Shown: piece by piece, positions 19,907-33,412 of the stretch
Numbering within the stretch: the stretch's first letter is position 1
Layout of the letters: every line of letters starts with the position of its first letter
DNA from: Trichaptum fuscoviolaceum
Taxonomy: Eukaryota; Basidiomycota; Agaricomycetes; Hymenochaetales; Trichaptaceae
Length of the DNA stretch: 64,000 nt
Assembly: GCA_910574455.1 (NCBI GenBank)
Contig: CAJSYZ010000005.1
Span: forward strand, 744,001 to 808,000
Reading direction: 5' to 3'
The notes under the pieces: model-generated
Database searches by the model: none
The model's input: the letters and a program-made list of their open reading frames with translations, nothing else
What the model was told of the DNA's origin: nothing
Program-made: the position numbers and the translations under genes

Positions 19907-21349
19907 ATGCCCCCGCTTAGACTTCCAGGCGATGAAGGTGGAGGCTTCAAGATCTCGTTCTGGGGCTTGGTAGCCGCTACTATGGCTGCTTTGAAGCTCA
20001 AAGAGCACTATGATGACAACTGTGAGTTTTTTTTTGATTGTGAACTCACAGAGAGTTCATGGCCGTTCCAGATCGAACAGTTCCCAGTGACTCTGAAGCA
20101 AATCCGCTCGCACCCCCGTCTTACAGAGATGACGACGATGCCGACGCACAGAGTGCCATCGCGTTAGATACCACAATCCCAACACGCGCAAAAGTTAAGC
20201 GCAATCGGAGGAAATGTGTTTGCTGTGGTCTAAAGTACGTTTACATATCGAGAGACCGTTGCGAATCTAACCGTTGGTATTACTTCAGCTGCACACTCTT
20301 CTGCAAGGCGCTCGGCATTGTCACTCTCATTTTTGTCGTTTGGAACGGCTTCAAACTCATTAGATGGGCTATCACTGTCAGTGCATGATCTACCATCATT
20401 CAATAAACTCTAAATCTCATCAATATACTATGTCTAGCCTGCACCCACCGGCCTCGAGGGAATGCCGGAGTACAGCAAGTCTCTCGGTTGTCTTGACGCG
20501 AAGCACTTCTACCAAGACAGTGACAAGGGCACCTTTTATACCATCACACCGAGCGAAAATGGAGTTGACCATGAACTGTACGTCGACGGCGGCGCAGTCG
20601 GCACCATTATCATCGCACCGAGTAGCACTGCACAAGATACGACCATCAAAGTCCTTGCGCGCGTCAGCTCGAGCGACGCCTCACTTCTCTCCAAGTTGCA
20701 AATCGCCACGCCTGGTTCGTCCATCCCGAAGCCATTCCGAATTCGCAGCGACAGCTATTTCGCACTCACATCGCCGGACAAGTCCGAGCTTGTTGCGGGG
20801 ACGTGTATGCGTTATGACCTTACCATCTACATACCGCCGACTCTGCGAGGCTTGACAATCTCAGCGCTTTCCGTCGCGCAAGTCAAATTCTCCGATGACT
20901 TCATCGCGGACCCGCGTGAGCTGGGGTCGCTGAAGGTGAAGCTGTCGGACATCGACGAGCGCAATATGTTCCTCCCAACCGGCCGCCTTGCTGCAGATAA
21001 CACGAATATCGACTTAAGCGGTGGCTACATCGTGGGTGAGCTCGCACTCGCGAACAGCACGGAAATCAAGACTTCCTTCAGCTCTGCGGTCACGAAGCTG
21101 ACCGTCAAGACAACCGCATACAATATCCATGCACCTGGCAGTGAGCAGTCTGAGCGTGGAGCAACAGCGTACCTCAACACGATAACAGGCAACGGCCGGT
21201 CGGATTTCATCTTTGAGAACACCGTCAGTCGTCCCATCCGAAGTGACCACGGTACACGAGGATGGGGAGACTTGTACAAAAAGGCGAATTTCAACGGCAA
21301 GATTGATCTCAACGCAAAATCGTTCACTGCGCCGTGTCGGGGACCCTAA
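19907..21349 (+). CDS. Membrane protein with beta-rich outer domain, copy 3
   Basis: Exons 19907-20021, 20072-20234, 20289-20376 and 20438-21349; 425 aa. It appears identical to copy 2. Confidence 0.7.
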
Positions 21350-21376
21350 ACAACAACTACTGACATTTTTTTTTAG

Positions 21377-21796
21377 CAAAACGTTAATCACTACCTATAT
21401 GACTCTCCAACTGTGCACCGGGAACTCGTCATCGAGGATGAAGATCCTGATGACTTCCCTGCGCAGCCTACCCCTCCCCCTCGGAATGCTCGAGGTACTA
21501 TTTCTGGTCTTCCCACTCCAAGTACACAAACACCTACGCAACATTCTGCTGCAGCTCCTCCTATGCGTGCGCCACATGGATCCGATGCACCCTCAGACCT
21601 TTCTCTTGCCACTGACTCGAGCGGGCATCACATTCCCGTTATCTTTTCTGATGCAGAAACCCGCAATCCTTTCCGACCGGATTTATTCCCGACGAGTCCA
21701 TTTGGAACACCAATCAAAGAACGCCCTCTGCCACAACAAGACGAAGAGCACGTTTTGTACCGGAATCCACTTGGTAGTGCGGAGAGGTCGAGGTAG
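21377..21796 (+). CDS. Pro/Ser/Thr-rich open exon, U3
   Basis: Open over the full 139 codons, with the same acceptor as in U1. Confidence 0.33.
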   Translation, partial: QNVNHYLYDSPTVHRELVIEDEDPDDFPAQPTPPPRNARGTISGLPTPSTQTPTQHSAAAPPMRAPHGSDAPSDLSLATDSSGHHIPVIFSDAETRNPFRPDLFPTSPFGTPIKERPLPQQDEEHVLYRNPLGSAERSR

Positions 21797-24700
21797 CGAG
21801 TTCAGCAGCACAACTGTCGGCGACAGAGAATCGAGTTGGGCTCGTGAGTGTCATCATTTCGCTTTTGACACATCTCTGACATATGCTTGCAAGTTCCGGC
21901 AATACCACTTGAGATGAGAGACGGCGAAATAAGTTGGGGTGCGCAACCAGGTGAGTATTTGCACTACCAATACGACTCTCCAATTGTGCACCGGGGGCGT
22001 CGAAGGCGAATGCAGGGTTGGCTATCGTCTACATGGTAAGTGAATGGCTCTGATAGAGTCCTACCGAATAGCTGGTAAGTGTTTCCAACCCCCTTCCGTT
22101 ATCTCACACCGGTACACTTATATCCGGTAACTTCACCAACTACGTAGGCAATAACTTCTCTATCTTGACTCCTGTATTTTGAATTAGAACTGCAATAGAC
22201 GGATTTGAGCTTTCGCCGAACTTGCGCGACCTATGGCATCTCTACTGCAACAAGGTGCCGAGTCAGCGACACCAAGACCTCAGATAGCTTCTGCGCCTCG
22301 CACTATGTCAATCTCTCACTGGTGACAATACCAACTCGCGAGCACTAGTTCTAGTTCGCGTACCATCTTCGCGGGCGCGCTCTCATCGAACGGAAACCTC
22401 ACGCGCGTCAGCCAGTGAGTCAATGGCTCTCGAAAACAAACTAGAACTCTAGTTTGCGTTCTTGCTTCGCGCAGACCCCACTTGAAGCCAAACCGCGGGC
22501 CCGAACAAGTGGGCCCCGTAGCAAACCGAATAGGTGTCCGTCTGCACAGCAACAGCGACACTGCCGCGCCTTCGAGGCCTTCGCCGTGAAGAGCCTCAAG
22601 CACACCTAAAAGCCTAACGGACTCGGAGACGAACGCAAGACGGTGTGTTCTCACTGGCGCTTACCCAGCGCCTACGAGCCCGGGAGCTCCAGCTCTCGAG
22701 GAGCACGGTGTGCTCCAAGCAGAGCACCGGAATTAAGACAGAGTATGCAGGCTGTCATGTCGTCAACGAAATACTCTCATCCGAGGGACGAGGGGACGCG
22801 AATCTAGCCCGAAGGTTGAATTCGAATATTCAACCATGAACGCCACATCTCGGTGAGAGGGTGTCCGGGCGATTACAGATACATTCAACCTCCTCAACGT
22901 AAGGTAGGTGCCTGTTTCATTACATCAATCTAATGGTGCATTTGCTACTAATGCATGTGTTGAATATGATTCACGGACGTGCAGAGGCTAGTCCGTGAAT
23001 GCTAGACTACGATGTTCGACACCCGGTAACTTCACCAACTACATCTCCGTAAGTTCCAACTTCATGGAGCTCCAGAACATGCATTAGAGCGGTGCCGAAT
23101 AGCTTAATCTATGGGTAAGCTGATCATTGTATTTCCATAGACTTTCCATGAGTATTTCGAAACTCCTGCACTCCGAGTCGTAAAGGTATGTTCTTAGCTC
23201 ATCATGTTTTGTCGGAGTGAAATTTCTCTATTCCGGACTTACAGTACCTGTTCCAGATAGATAACTCTATCGAAAATGTTGTGCTATACTTCTGTATCTA
23301 CGTTGTACATATCTACAAATTTGCTGTGCAATGAATCTGACTTCGAAAGTGAGTTTGCCAGATTTGGGCGTTTGAGCTTTCGCGCGTCTTCAAGTTGCTC
23401 CTTGCGCGCCGACCACCATCATGGCTGCACCCATGACATGCATTCCATCCATTCAACACATGCTACATTAGCTGAAAACGAGTGCACGTCTGAGTCTGAG
23501 AGCTGTTCAACATGTGAGAGAGCATGATAGGTTTTGGGTCCCGGTATGTTGTGCACTTTCTGTCTTACCCGTGCCAAGACTCAATCGTCCTCTTCATACA
23601 GCAACACCATATTCCTTCGCAGTCACCAGGCTTTACTTTTGCAAGCTGATAGAGATGAGCACTTGCGATAGCTCAGAATCCTGCGGCTTGAGGTCTTTAA
23701 AGGCGCTAGTTCTTGCTCGCGGCTCTGTTCAACCTTCTGCACCGCGTACTATGCGTCAATTCTGGTCTTCGGTAGCTCTAGCTTGCGGATTCTCATGATC
23801 CTGACCCCATTTAACCTTCTGCGCCGCGTACTATGTCAGTCGAACGTCCTGAGGCTCTACGGTCTGCGCTTGTAGCGATGGGTTATGCACGGCCGGGCCT
23901 CCTCCGCGGGATGTGCGATGCGTGATCAGGACATGGCTGATGTTGATATTGTGCGGAAGCGAGCACTGGCAAGCTCTGGAGTGCTCGGGAGGTACTCCTG
24001 CTCAATCTCAACGGGGAAGTCATCCTTCCAGGACGATTTTCTCTTAGAGGAGATACAAACACTTGGGACACCGTCATATTTGCGGGTGCTAGCTCTAGTT
24101 CGCGTCCTTATGACCTTCTCCGCTGCAGTTCAAATTCCATCTGCGACACCAGGACCTCAGATACAGACCGTGAAACGCAATCTTGCAGGTGTTCTCTCCA
24201 ATTCGGCCCGCAATGGCGCCGTCTGCCCGCCAAATGCGACTGCATGAATGAAATCAAATGTCGATAACAATATACAAGGACGACATGCAGCAAAGTTCGA
24301 CGTTGGCTTGAGTTTCTTTCCTGGGCTCGAAACCCATTGCGCAATCGAGTCCAACGCAAATCTCGGCCTCTGGCACTGTTCTCAAAGTCCTGACGCTAGT
24401 TCTAGTTCGCGTCCTTGCTTCTCGCAGTCCTCAATAGCTATTCTACGTCAGCTCAGCTTCTGTGAGCGAAACACGGGTCCGAACAAGTGGAAACCGAATA
24501 ATATTGTTTGCGTCGAGGCGCTGACTAGGCGCCCGTCTGCACAGCGACAGCGACACTGCTGTGCCTGGCAGCTTCGAGTCTTCGCCGTGAAGGATCTAGA
24601 ACACGCCTAAAAGCCTAACGGAGACGGAGACGAACGCGGGCAAAGTGTGTTCTCGCTGGCGCTTACCCAGCGCCTACAAGGCTGAGAGCTTCAGCTCTCG

Positions 24701-27700
24701 AGGAGTGCCGTGTGCGCATCGCCCAGCGTCGGGATTAAGGCAGAGTGTGCCGACTGTCATGTTGTCAACAAAATACTTTCATCCGAGGGACGAGGGACAC
24801 GACTCTGGCCCGAAGGTTGAATTCGAAGATTCAACCATGAACGCCACATCTCGGACAGAGGGTGTCCGGGAGATTTCAACGGTATTCGACCTCCTCTACG
24901 TAAGGTAAGCTCCAATGTAATCACACCATGCTAATGATGCCTTGATTTCGGATGTGCATGTTAAATTTGGTGTACGGACTTGCAATGGCTGGTCCGTGAA
25001 TGCCAGATTACAGTGTTCAACACCCAGTAACTCCACCAACTACATCCCGTAAGTTCCAACTTCATGGGGCTGTGAAACATGTATTTTGAGTGGTGCCGAA
25101 CAGCATATTCTATGGGTAAGCTGAGCCGAGTTCGGACATGTATGCATTTCCATAGACTTTCCATGAGTGTTTCGAACCTCCTGTGCTCGTAAAGGTATGT
25201 TATTCCCTTTTGTGAATGCTTTGAACCTCCTGCAGTCATAAAGGTATGTTATTCCCTTAACTTAGCTGACTTTGAAACATCTACGACGCCTTCATACATT
25301 GAATCAATGACACTGAGGTGCTTGATTCATTGTCAGAGTGAAATCTCTTAGTTCCGGTAGTACCGGTTCCGAATATCTATGTCTGAGAACGGACTTGTTC
25401 TTTCAATTCTGTGTTGGCTTCACATGTTAGAAATGTCGTGTTATTACTCTGTATCTGGGATTAGAACTACATTGTATGTACAAAAAGGACGAATCTGACT
25501 TCAAAGGTGAGTTCACCTGATTTGGGCATTTGAAGCTTTCAAGTTCGCGCGTCTTGCTCAAACGAGCCTTGCGCGTCGACCACCACCATGGCTTCGCCCA
25601 TGACATGCAAAACATTCATTCTGCATTAACTAGAGTCAAGCACACCTCTGTCGGAGAGAGCATGATAGGTTTTGGGTTCCGGTACGTGAGCATTATCTGT
25701 CTTACCTATGTCAACAAGACTCAATTGTCGTTTTCAGCTCTATCTTGCCCACTTTCAGTCCCGCCTCGCCCTCAACCATATCTTCTGATGCGATAGGCCT
25801 AATCTATGCAAGCTGATAGAGATGAGCACATCGCCTCTTCCGTGGCTCAGCATCAAGATACAGTCCCGGCGGCTTGAGTTCCTTGTCTGCGTCCGCGCGA
25901 GCGCTGGTTCTTTGTCTGTGTTACTGTTCAACCTTCTGCTCCGCATACTATTGAAGCGATCTATGTACCGAATCAGCGACACCAGGACCTCAGTTCTAGC
26001 TCACGTCTAGGACACCCTCAAGTTGGCTGCACACTTCTGTGCTGTCCTCTCGCAATCTGCTTTTAGTTATACTGCATTTACTGTTTCTTCCATACTTTGT
26101 CTGAAATAGGAGCTTGCAGCGATGGGTTATGCACCGACGAGGGCTCGCGTGATCAGGATGTTGAAGTTAACTGGAACCGAGCAAGCTCTAGCTCTGCATT
26201 CGGTCGAAATCCAGTTGATCCCCGTCATCCTCGCAGGCGCTAGTTCTTGTTCGCGTCCTTACAGCCCGTCTCTGCTGCAGTTCAATTTCCAGTTTTGCGA
26301 CACCAGGACCTCAGATACAGACTGTACCATGGTCTGCCAATGCAATCTTGCGGGCACTGGTCCTAGTTCGCTTTGTTCTCCCTCTGCACCGCGTACTACT
26401 ATGCTAATTCGCCCCAAGCAGACTTCGGACGACTAGTTGAGCAGTTCTTGCTTGCGCACTTTCAGCCAGCCCGAAATCAACCTTGGCGTCATCTCAGGCA
26501 CAGGTGACACGCAGGCACGAAGTCGCCCGCGCCATGTCGTTGCAAGCTGTGTTGTCTGTATGACGCGGTGAAGGTAGCTCAGACAATGACGGGTATCTCA
26601 TTGCGGGCAAGGAAAGTGTCAATAGCGGTGAGCCTCAGCGACGTCACACTAACCCAATCATCATTTCTTAACTGTGCATTAGCGTATGAGCTCACTCTCA
26701 TGCAGGGTTTCAGAATCGAACAGAGGACATTCCATGGTCTATTTGCAGAGAGGGTGTGTATCTTTTCGGGTGCAAATGCTCATAGTTGCATTGCAGGTAT
26801 GGGCGCGTTTGCGCAGAAAAGAAAGCGCAATCTGTGCGGAAGCCCTACACATTGGAACTACAAGGCTGAATGATTGATCGAGGAGGATCTGCGCTTAGCA
26901 GATGTGTCGAGTTCTTGATGTCACTATCCTTTGAATGCTGAGAACATGGCGCGAAGATCGTCCATTCAGGCATGTTTACGGGGTTCAAATTCTCTCCCCG
27001 TCAAAGCGCCCTGCAAGTGCGCAAGTGCGTGTGTCAGGATAGTCCCGTCTACTTAGGGTCAAGTCCATCTGCCAATGGCAAGCAAGGACGATGCACAGCA
27101 AGCAAACTATGGAAGGTCAATTTCCTGATTGTCCTATTCCAGTCTCTCCATGTTCTGGCACCAGGACTCCAATTACCAGCTCACCGCGTGTCCGAACAAG
27201 CGGCCCCGTAGCAAACCGAACAACTTTGAAAGCCTGCGAAGCGCCAAATAGACGCCCATCTGCGCAGCGAAGATGCTCACTGGCGGGCGTACCTGGCAGC
27301 TCCGAGCCCTTCGCCGTCACGGTGCTTAAACACAGCTTAAAGGCTAACGGAGACGGAGATGGACGCAGGTAAGTGCGTTCTCGCTGGCGCTTAACCAGCG
27401 CCTGCAACACTGAGAGCTTCAGCTAGCCCATTCCTTCGACGACCACTGCGTGCTTTGCGCCTAGCGTCGGAATTAAGACAGTGTAGGTAGGCGGTCATGT
27501 CATCATTGACATTCTCTCGTCCGAGGGACGCGTATGTGGCCCGAATGTTGAATTCGAAGATTCAACCACGAACGCCACATCTCGGGCAGAGAGCATCCGG
27601 TCGACTGCAGCACTACTCGACCTCCTTGACGTAAGGTAAGTCCCTGTTTGATTACACCATTCTAATGGTGCAGCTGCTACTGATATGTATGTTTAAATTG

Positions 27701-28966
27701 ATGCACGGACTTGCAAAGGCTGGTCCGTGAATGTTAGAATACAATGCTCGACACCCGGTAACTTCACCAACTACATCCCCGTAAGTTCTAACTTCATGGA
27801 ACTCTAGAACATGCATTAGAGCGGTGCCGAATAGCATATACTATGGGTAAGCTGAGCCGAATTCTCAAGCAGACCTCGGTGTTGTCGATCTAGCGTATGT
27901 AGGCACTAGAATGAGAAATAACATACCTTTACGACTGCAGGAGGTTCGAAACACATGTGAACGAAAGGTAATAACATACCTATATGAGCACAGGAGGTTC
28001 GAAACACTCACACTATAGCTTCATAGAAAGATACATGACCCCGCTGAAATGACATATCTTAAGTCCGGTCACTTCACCAGCTATTAGGGAATTATTTCTC
28101 CATATTCTCTACCAGCTTCACACCTATGGTGCTATGCTTATTTGTTTTGGTCTTGATCTACTCAGTGCGATGAAGAGGCTGGGATTCAATGGTGAAAACT
28201 GAGATGCCCTGATTTAGGCATTTGAGCTTTTGCGCGTCTTGCGCAACCTTTCTTGCACGCCGACCACGCCATGGCTACACCATGATATGCAATTCATCCA
28301 TTTTACCCATCGCCACCCATCTTATATCTATGTCAAGACTCAGTTCACCTCACCGGACCATCTCACCAAGTTTGCAAGTTGATAGAGATGAGCACTTTTC
28401 ATGGTGCAGTTTTCACGGCGCCCACACCCCGAATCTGCGTTCAAGCTATTCACGCATCATGCCAGCAACACCAGGACCTCAGATAGCATTCGGGCTCTGG
28501 TTCTGACTTGTTTTGCGCCGATTGCCAACTTGCGCCAACTGGGGCTTGCGTGATCAGGACATGGCTGATGTTACTGTCTGCGCAGTTGAATCCACACTTG
28601 AACTTGCAGCAAATGTCGGATGTGTGCCGTCACTCTTGCAGGCGCTAGTTCTGGTTCACAATCGTAGTTCAAATTCCAGAATCATCTCTGTGTCTCGGAG
28701 TTTAATTCACTGTTTTGGATCCTACTACGCATGGTGCGTCATATCTGCCTTTCCCGCTTGCGCACCCAGCTTTGCGTTCCGTAGACATGCCTGAATGGAC
28801 GATCTTTGCGATATCAACATAGAGAACTCGTTCTTGTGAGCATCCTTGCTCCCGCTTGGGTTCCCGGGTATTCCAAGTCCCGCATGCAAGGGAATCCTAT
28901 TCCCTTTCTCTACTACTGACATCTTCGTGACACCGTGATACTTGTTTTATCTATCTATAGCACCAA
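21797..28966 (+). repeat. Decayed region of U3
   Basis: All three degenerate blocks are present and colinear with U1. One-base differences, for example near 24110, break even the small frames that are open in U1, which supports an absence of coding constraint. Confidence 0.65.
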
Positions 28967-29958
28967 GATAAGTAGATCGCTTGCACACTTGCCTGTACCG
29001 AATAGAATAACAGCAAACATATTGTGCTGTTTGGGAGCTCACTGGCAGGCTCTGCATATACAGATGTTCAAGTGCTCTGTGATTTGAGCTTGTATTCACT
29101 GTATAAAATATACATTGTTTCTATTCTATATCTAATGAGAGCTGGCAAGTGGGCCTTCGTGCACAGTGCACATACGACAGAAATAGCACTACTCGGAGAT
29201 CAAGTCTTGTAGCGAGTAGAATACTGTTGTGTTGTTCGGGAGCTCTGCATGCCAGTGTGCAACATTGGACTCAACTGTAGTCCTGTGTAGTTGAGCTCAA
29301 ATTCTCTTTTAATAATATTCTTTTCTCATTTACAAGGCAATATATATATGTTTTGAAAGCGGGGGAGCGGCACATTCACGCACGGTGAAAGTGCAGTATG
29401 AACCAGAGACCCGAAGAGAGTGATTCTGCTCGGGTTGCTCATTCGGCGGATAGAATTCTGGGTTGAGGCGAACTGCGATAAGCAGAACATATATAAGGAG
29501 CCCAAATACACTGTGTTCCCCATGTCTATGGACTACCTACTCGCTGTCCCCGCATCGTCGAGCCTCCCCATCCGACTTGAAAGTTTGACGTGGTGTCTGC
29601 GGTAAGTCGATTCGCCTGTTAATTACTAGTTAGCGATTCTAACCCTACCTTTGTAGCGCCAGGTGATTGCGGACACCAAACCGCCGACTGTGCAGTTTGA
29701 CGTGGTGACCGGCCTCGCGCAATGGTCGCCCATTTGCCGTCGAGCTTCGGTTTGACGTGGTAATGCACTTCGTAGATAGCAATACCTGTACATAGAGGGG
29801 GAGACTATTGTCAATTTTTTACTAAAGAGTAGACGGACGAAAAGGAGAAAGCCAAAATTCTGCCATTTTGTCGCGCCGTCCTAACCCTAATCCGAGAGGC
29901 AACCTGTGCCTGGAATCCGTTCGTGTCCGTAAATCATTCAAGTTGCCGAGTAGCAGAT
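28967..29958 (+). repeat. Junction spacer J3
   Basis: Appears identical to J1 over its length. The small spliced frame lies at 29522-29666. Confidence 0.75.
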
Positions 29959-30095
29959 GCGACAGAACACAGTGACGTATCCCATACATCCTCGCTACTC
30001 TTTGAAAGCCTCCGCGTCGCCCACCACTCAGCTCGGCGCCTAACTTGCAATCTCTTCACTTCTTGCTCAACGACTGTCTCAGAGTCAAGCGACAT
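29934..30095 (-). pseudogene. EMI1-like remnant, U4
   Basis: The same fused remnant. A lost A just upstream (GGTAAGGGTAACG) joins it in frame to an upstream 140-codon open stretch, which is a chance extension and not a gene. Confidence 0.75.
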
Positions 30096-30203
30096 GGTAA
30101 GGGTAACGTTTGACGCGTCCCAATTGAATGGGAAGACTCCGTTCGGAGTTCTAAACGCGTATAATTGAAGATCGCTCTTGAAGGCTGTGATGATTCGAGA
30201 AAA

Positions 30204-30975
30204 ATGTCTCTTCACCCATCCATCTCGGACGCGCAGCTTGCGGAGTCGGCGACAAATTGCAGCCAATGTGGAATCAGTGACCTGCAGGAAAGCAACTGTT
30301 ACGGTGTGCAAGGTGTAAGGTATGTACCATCTTGCATTCCCAATTGATATACTCAAATCAATGTTATTGCTATGCGTGAACAGTGGACTCGTTATTGTGT
30401 GAGCTCCCAGCCTCTAAACTCCAAACTATTCTTTCTAACTTATCTCGTTCGGGAGACAGAGTGTGGAATGTCAGAAACAAGAGTGGCCGACGCACAAAAT
30501 CAAATGCGATGTGAATGCGAATACCGCACGGGCACTCGCGGCCGATCCCTCTAAGCACCCAAACCTGCTGCCAGACTTCCGGGCCTGGCTTTCCACTGTC
30601 ATCCGGCCTATTGCCTGGTGCAGTCTTAATGCACTGGAAGCCAAACCCAAACTCCGAGACCTCTCCAAGAAAGCGTTCCTCATCGAACTCACGCACGTCC
30701 CCAACGCGTCGACGCTGCGGGAGAAGTTTGTTCTGAAGGAATACTCTGTGCAGACGCGCGCGCTTGCGCAAGCTGCGGTCGCCAGCGACAAGAACATCGC
30801 GCATGAGTTTGAGAAGATGTCGGGCAAGACGAGTGTTGCTACGACGATCATCAAGGCGGGCGCGTTGGTGAAAGTGATTGGCTTTGACGCATCAAACGAA
30901 GCGCTTGCTGCTCATGACCATAGTGACGAATGGAGACCAATACTTGATAAGGCTCTGCGAGGGGAATTGACTTAG
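30204..30975 (+). pseudogene. MYND-finger gene copy, U4, damaged exon 1
   Basis: 13-bp loss as in U2. Exon 2 is 30384-30398 and exon 3 is 30460-30975. Coding differences from U2 are not seen. Confidence 0.65.
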
Positions 30976-31521
30976 ATTTTGAACGCTCTACGCATGTCCA
31001 TCCTCTCGAAAGGGTTTGGACAATAATGTGAAGTTCTTGTCCGATATATTTCTGTCTTTTTGGTACAGTTTTGGAATTTGTTTTTGTAAAGTTTTGTAGT
31101 CCTCCTTCAAGTTGCCGTTGATAACAGTAGACGTACTTCGTTTTTTTTAGTTGTTTGTGTAGTATGAGAGTGCCAGTGATGTTATCCATCCGGTGACCCT
31201 GCCAGTGACTTAGAATGTTTGAATTCGTTCGCTTCCTCTTGCGCTCATCAAAACACAACGTTGCGCTTTGGTGCTCGTTGGAGACGATGGCGGGGGGCTG
31301 TGCATGAAAAGCAATTGAAAAAACTGAAGATCTGTGCCTGGAATCCGTTCGTGTCCGTAAATCATTGCCGAGTTGCGGCAACGGATGTGTATAATTATGC
31401 GTTATAGCAGATAAAGGCAACGTATCAAAGCCCTCACTGTCGTTCTCCTTCATTTTGCTCAACAGCCAACGTCTATCCGACCCTCGTCAATCATTATCCT
31501 ACATTTACAAGACAGCAAAGC

Positions 31522-32965
31522 ATGCCCCCGCTTAGACTTCCAGGCGATGAAGGTGGAGGCTTCAAGATCTCGTTCTGGGGCTTGGTAGCCGCTACTATGG
31601 CTGCTTTGAAGCTCAAAGAGCACTATGATGACAACTGTGAGTTTTTTTTTGATTGTGAACTCACAGAGAGTTCATGGCCGTTCCAGATCGAACAGTTCCC
31701 AGTGACTCTGAAGCAAATCCGCTCGCACCCCCGTCTTACAGAGATGACGACGATGCCGACGCACAGAGTGCCATCGCGTTAGATACCACAATCCCAACAC
31801 GCGCAAAAGTTAAGCGCAATCGGAGGAAATGTGTTTGCTGTGGTCTAAAGTACGTTTACATATCGAGAGACCGTTGCGAATCTAACCGTTGGTATTACTT
31901 CAGCTGCACACTCTTCTGCAAGGCGCTCGGCATTGTCACTCTCATTTTTGTCGTTTGGAACGGCTTCAAACTCATTAGATGGGCTATCACTGTCAGTGCA
32001 TGCATGATCCATCATTCAATAAACTCTAAATCTCATCAATATACTATGTCTAGCCTGCACCCACCGGCCTCGAGGGAATGCCGGAGTACAGCAAGTCTCT
32101 CGGTTGTCTTGACGCGAAGCACTTCTACCAAGACAGTGACAAGGGCACCTTTTATACCATCACACCGAGCGAAAATGGAGTTGACCATGAACTGTACGTC
32201 GACGGCGGCGCAGTCGGCACCATTATCATCGCACCGAGTAGCACTGCACAAGATACGACCATCAAAGTCCTTGCGCGCGTCAGCTCGAGCGACGCCTCAC
32301 TTCTCTCCAAGTTGCAAATCGCCACGCCTGGTTCGTCCATCCCGAAGCCATTCCGAATTCGCAGCGACAGCTATTTCGCACTCACATCGCCGGACAAGTC
32401 CGAGCTTGTTGCGGGGACGTGTATGCGTTATGACCTTACCATCTACATACCGCCGACTCTGCGAGGCTTGACAATCTCAGCGCTTTCCGTCGCGCAAGTC
32501 AAATTCTCCGATGACTTCATCGCGGACCCGCGTGAGCTGGGGTCGCTGAAGGTGAAGCTGTCGGACATCGACGAGCGCAATATGTTCCTCCCAACCGGCC
32601 GCCTTGCTGCAGATAACACGAATATCGACTTAAGCGGTGGCTACATCGTGGGTGAGCTCGCACTCGCGAACAGCACGGAAATCAAGACTTCCTTCAGCTC
32701 TGCGGTCACGAAGCTGACCGTCAAGACAACCGCATACAATATCCATGCACCTGGCAGTGAGCAGTCTGAGCGTGGAGCAACAGCGTACCTCAACACGATA
32801 ACAGGCAACGGCCGGTCGGATTTCATCTTTGAGAACACCGTCAGTCGTCCCATCCGAAGTGACCACGGTACACGAGGATGGGGAGACTTGTACAAAAAGG
32901 CGAATTTCAACGGCAAGATTGATCTCAACGCAAAATCGTTCACTGCGCCGTGTCGGGGACCCTAA
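31522..32965 (+). CDS. Membrane protein with beta-rich outer domain, copy 4
   Basis: Exons 31522-31636, 31687-31849, 31904-31991 and 32054-32965; 425 aa. Intron 3 differs from the other copies (GTCAGTGCATGCATGATCC) by a small rearrangement and one extra base. The donor and acceptor are kept. Confidence 0.7.
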
Positions 32966-32992
32966 ACAACAACTACTGACATTTTTTTTTAG

Positions 32993-33412
32993 CAAAACGT
33001 TAATCACTACCTATATGACTCTCCAACTGTGCACCGGGAACTCGTCATCGAGGATGAAGATCCTGATGACTTCCCTGCGCAGCCTACCCCTCCCCCTCGG
33101 AATGCTCGAGGTACTATTTCTGGTCTTCCCACTCCAAGTACACAAACACCTACGCAACATTCTGCTGCAGCTCCTCCTATGCGTGCGCCACATGGATCCG
33201 ATGCACCCTCAGACCTTTCTCTTGCCACTGACTCGAGCGGGCATCACATTCCCGTTATCTTTTCTGATGCAGAAACCCGCAATCCTTTCCGACCGGATTT
33301 ATTCCCGACGAGTCCATTTGGAACACCAATCAAAGAACGCCCTCTGCCACAACAAGACGAAGAGCACGTTTTGTACCGGAATCCACTTGGTAGTGCGGAG
33401 AGGTCGAGGTAG
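32993..33412 (+). CDS. Pro/Ser/Thr-rich open exon, U4
   Basis: Full 139 codons open; no change from U2 and U3 seen. Confidence 0.33.
   Translation, partial: QNVNHYLYDSPTVHRELVIEDEDPDDFPAQPTPPPRNARGTISGLPTPSTQTPTQHSAAAPPMRAPHGSDAPSDLSLATDSSGHHIPVIFSDAETRNPFRPDLFPTSPFGTPIKERPLPQQDEEHVLYRNPLGSAERSR

Larger units (their letters stand above)
18344..29958 (+). repeat. Tandem unit U3 (full length)
   Basis: An 11.6-kb unit. Its first 5 kb appear identical to U2 and its decayed region matches U1, apart from scattered single-base differences such as a lost C near 24110 and a lost A near 28267. Confidence 0.9.

Noticed and set aside
29934..30356. 140-codon minus-strand frame unique to U4
   Set aside because: It exists only because one A is missing in the promoter of this copy; it fuses promoter DNA with the EMI1-like remnant.
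31674..32471. 265-codon plus-strand frame unique to U4
   Set aside because: It arises from the altered intron 3 and reads exon 4 in the wrong frame.
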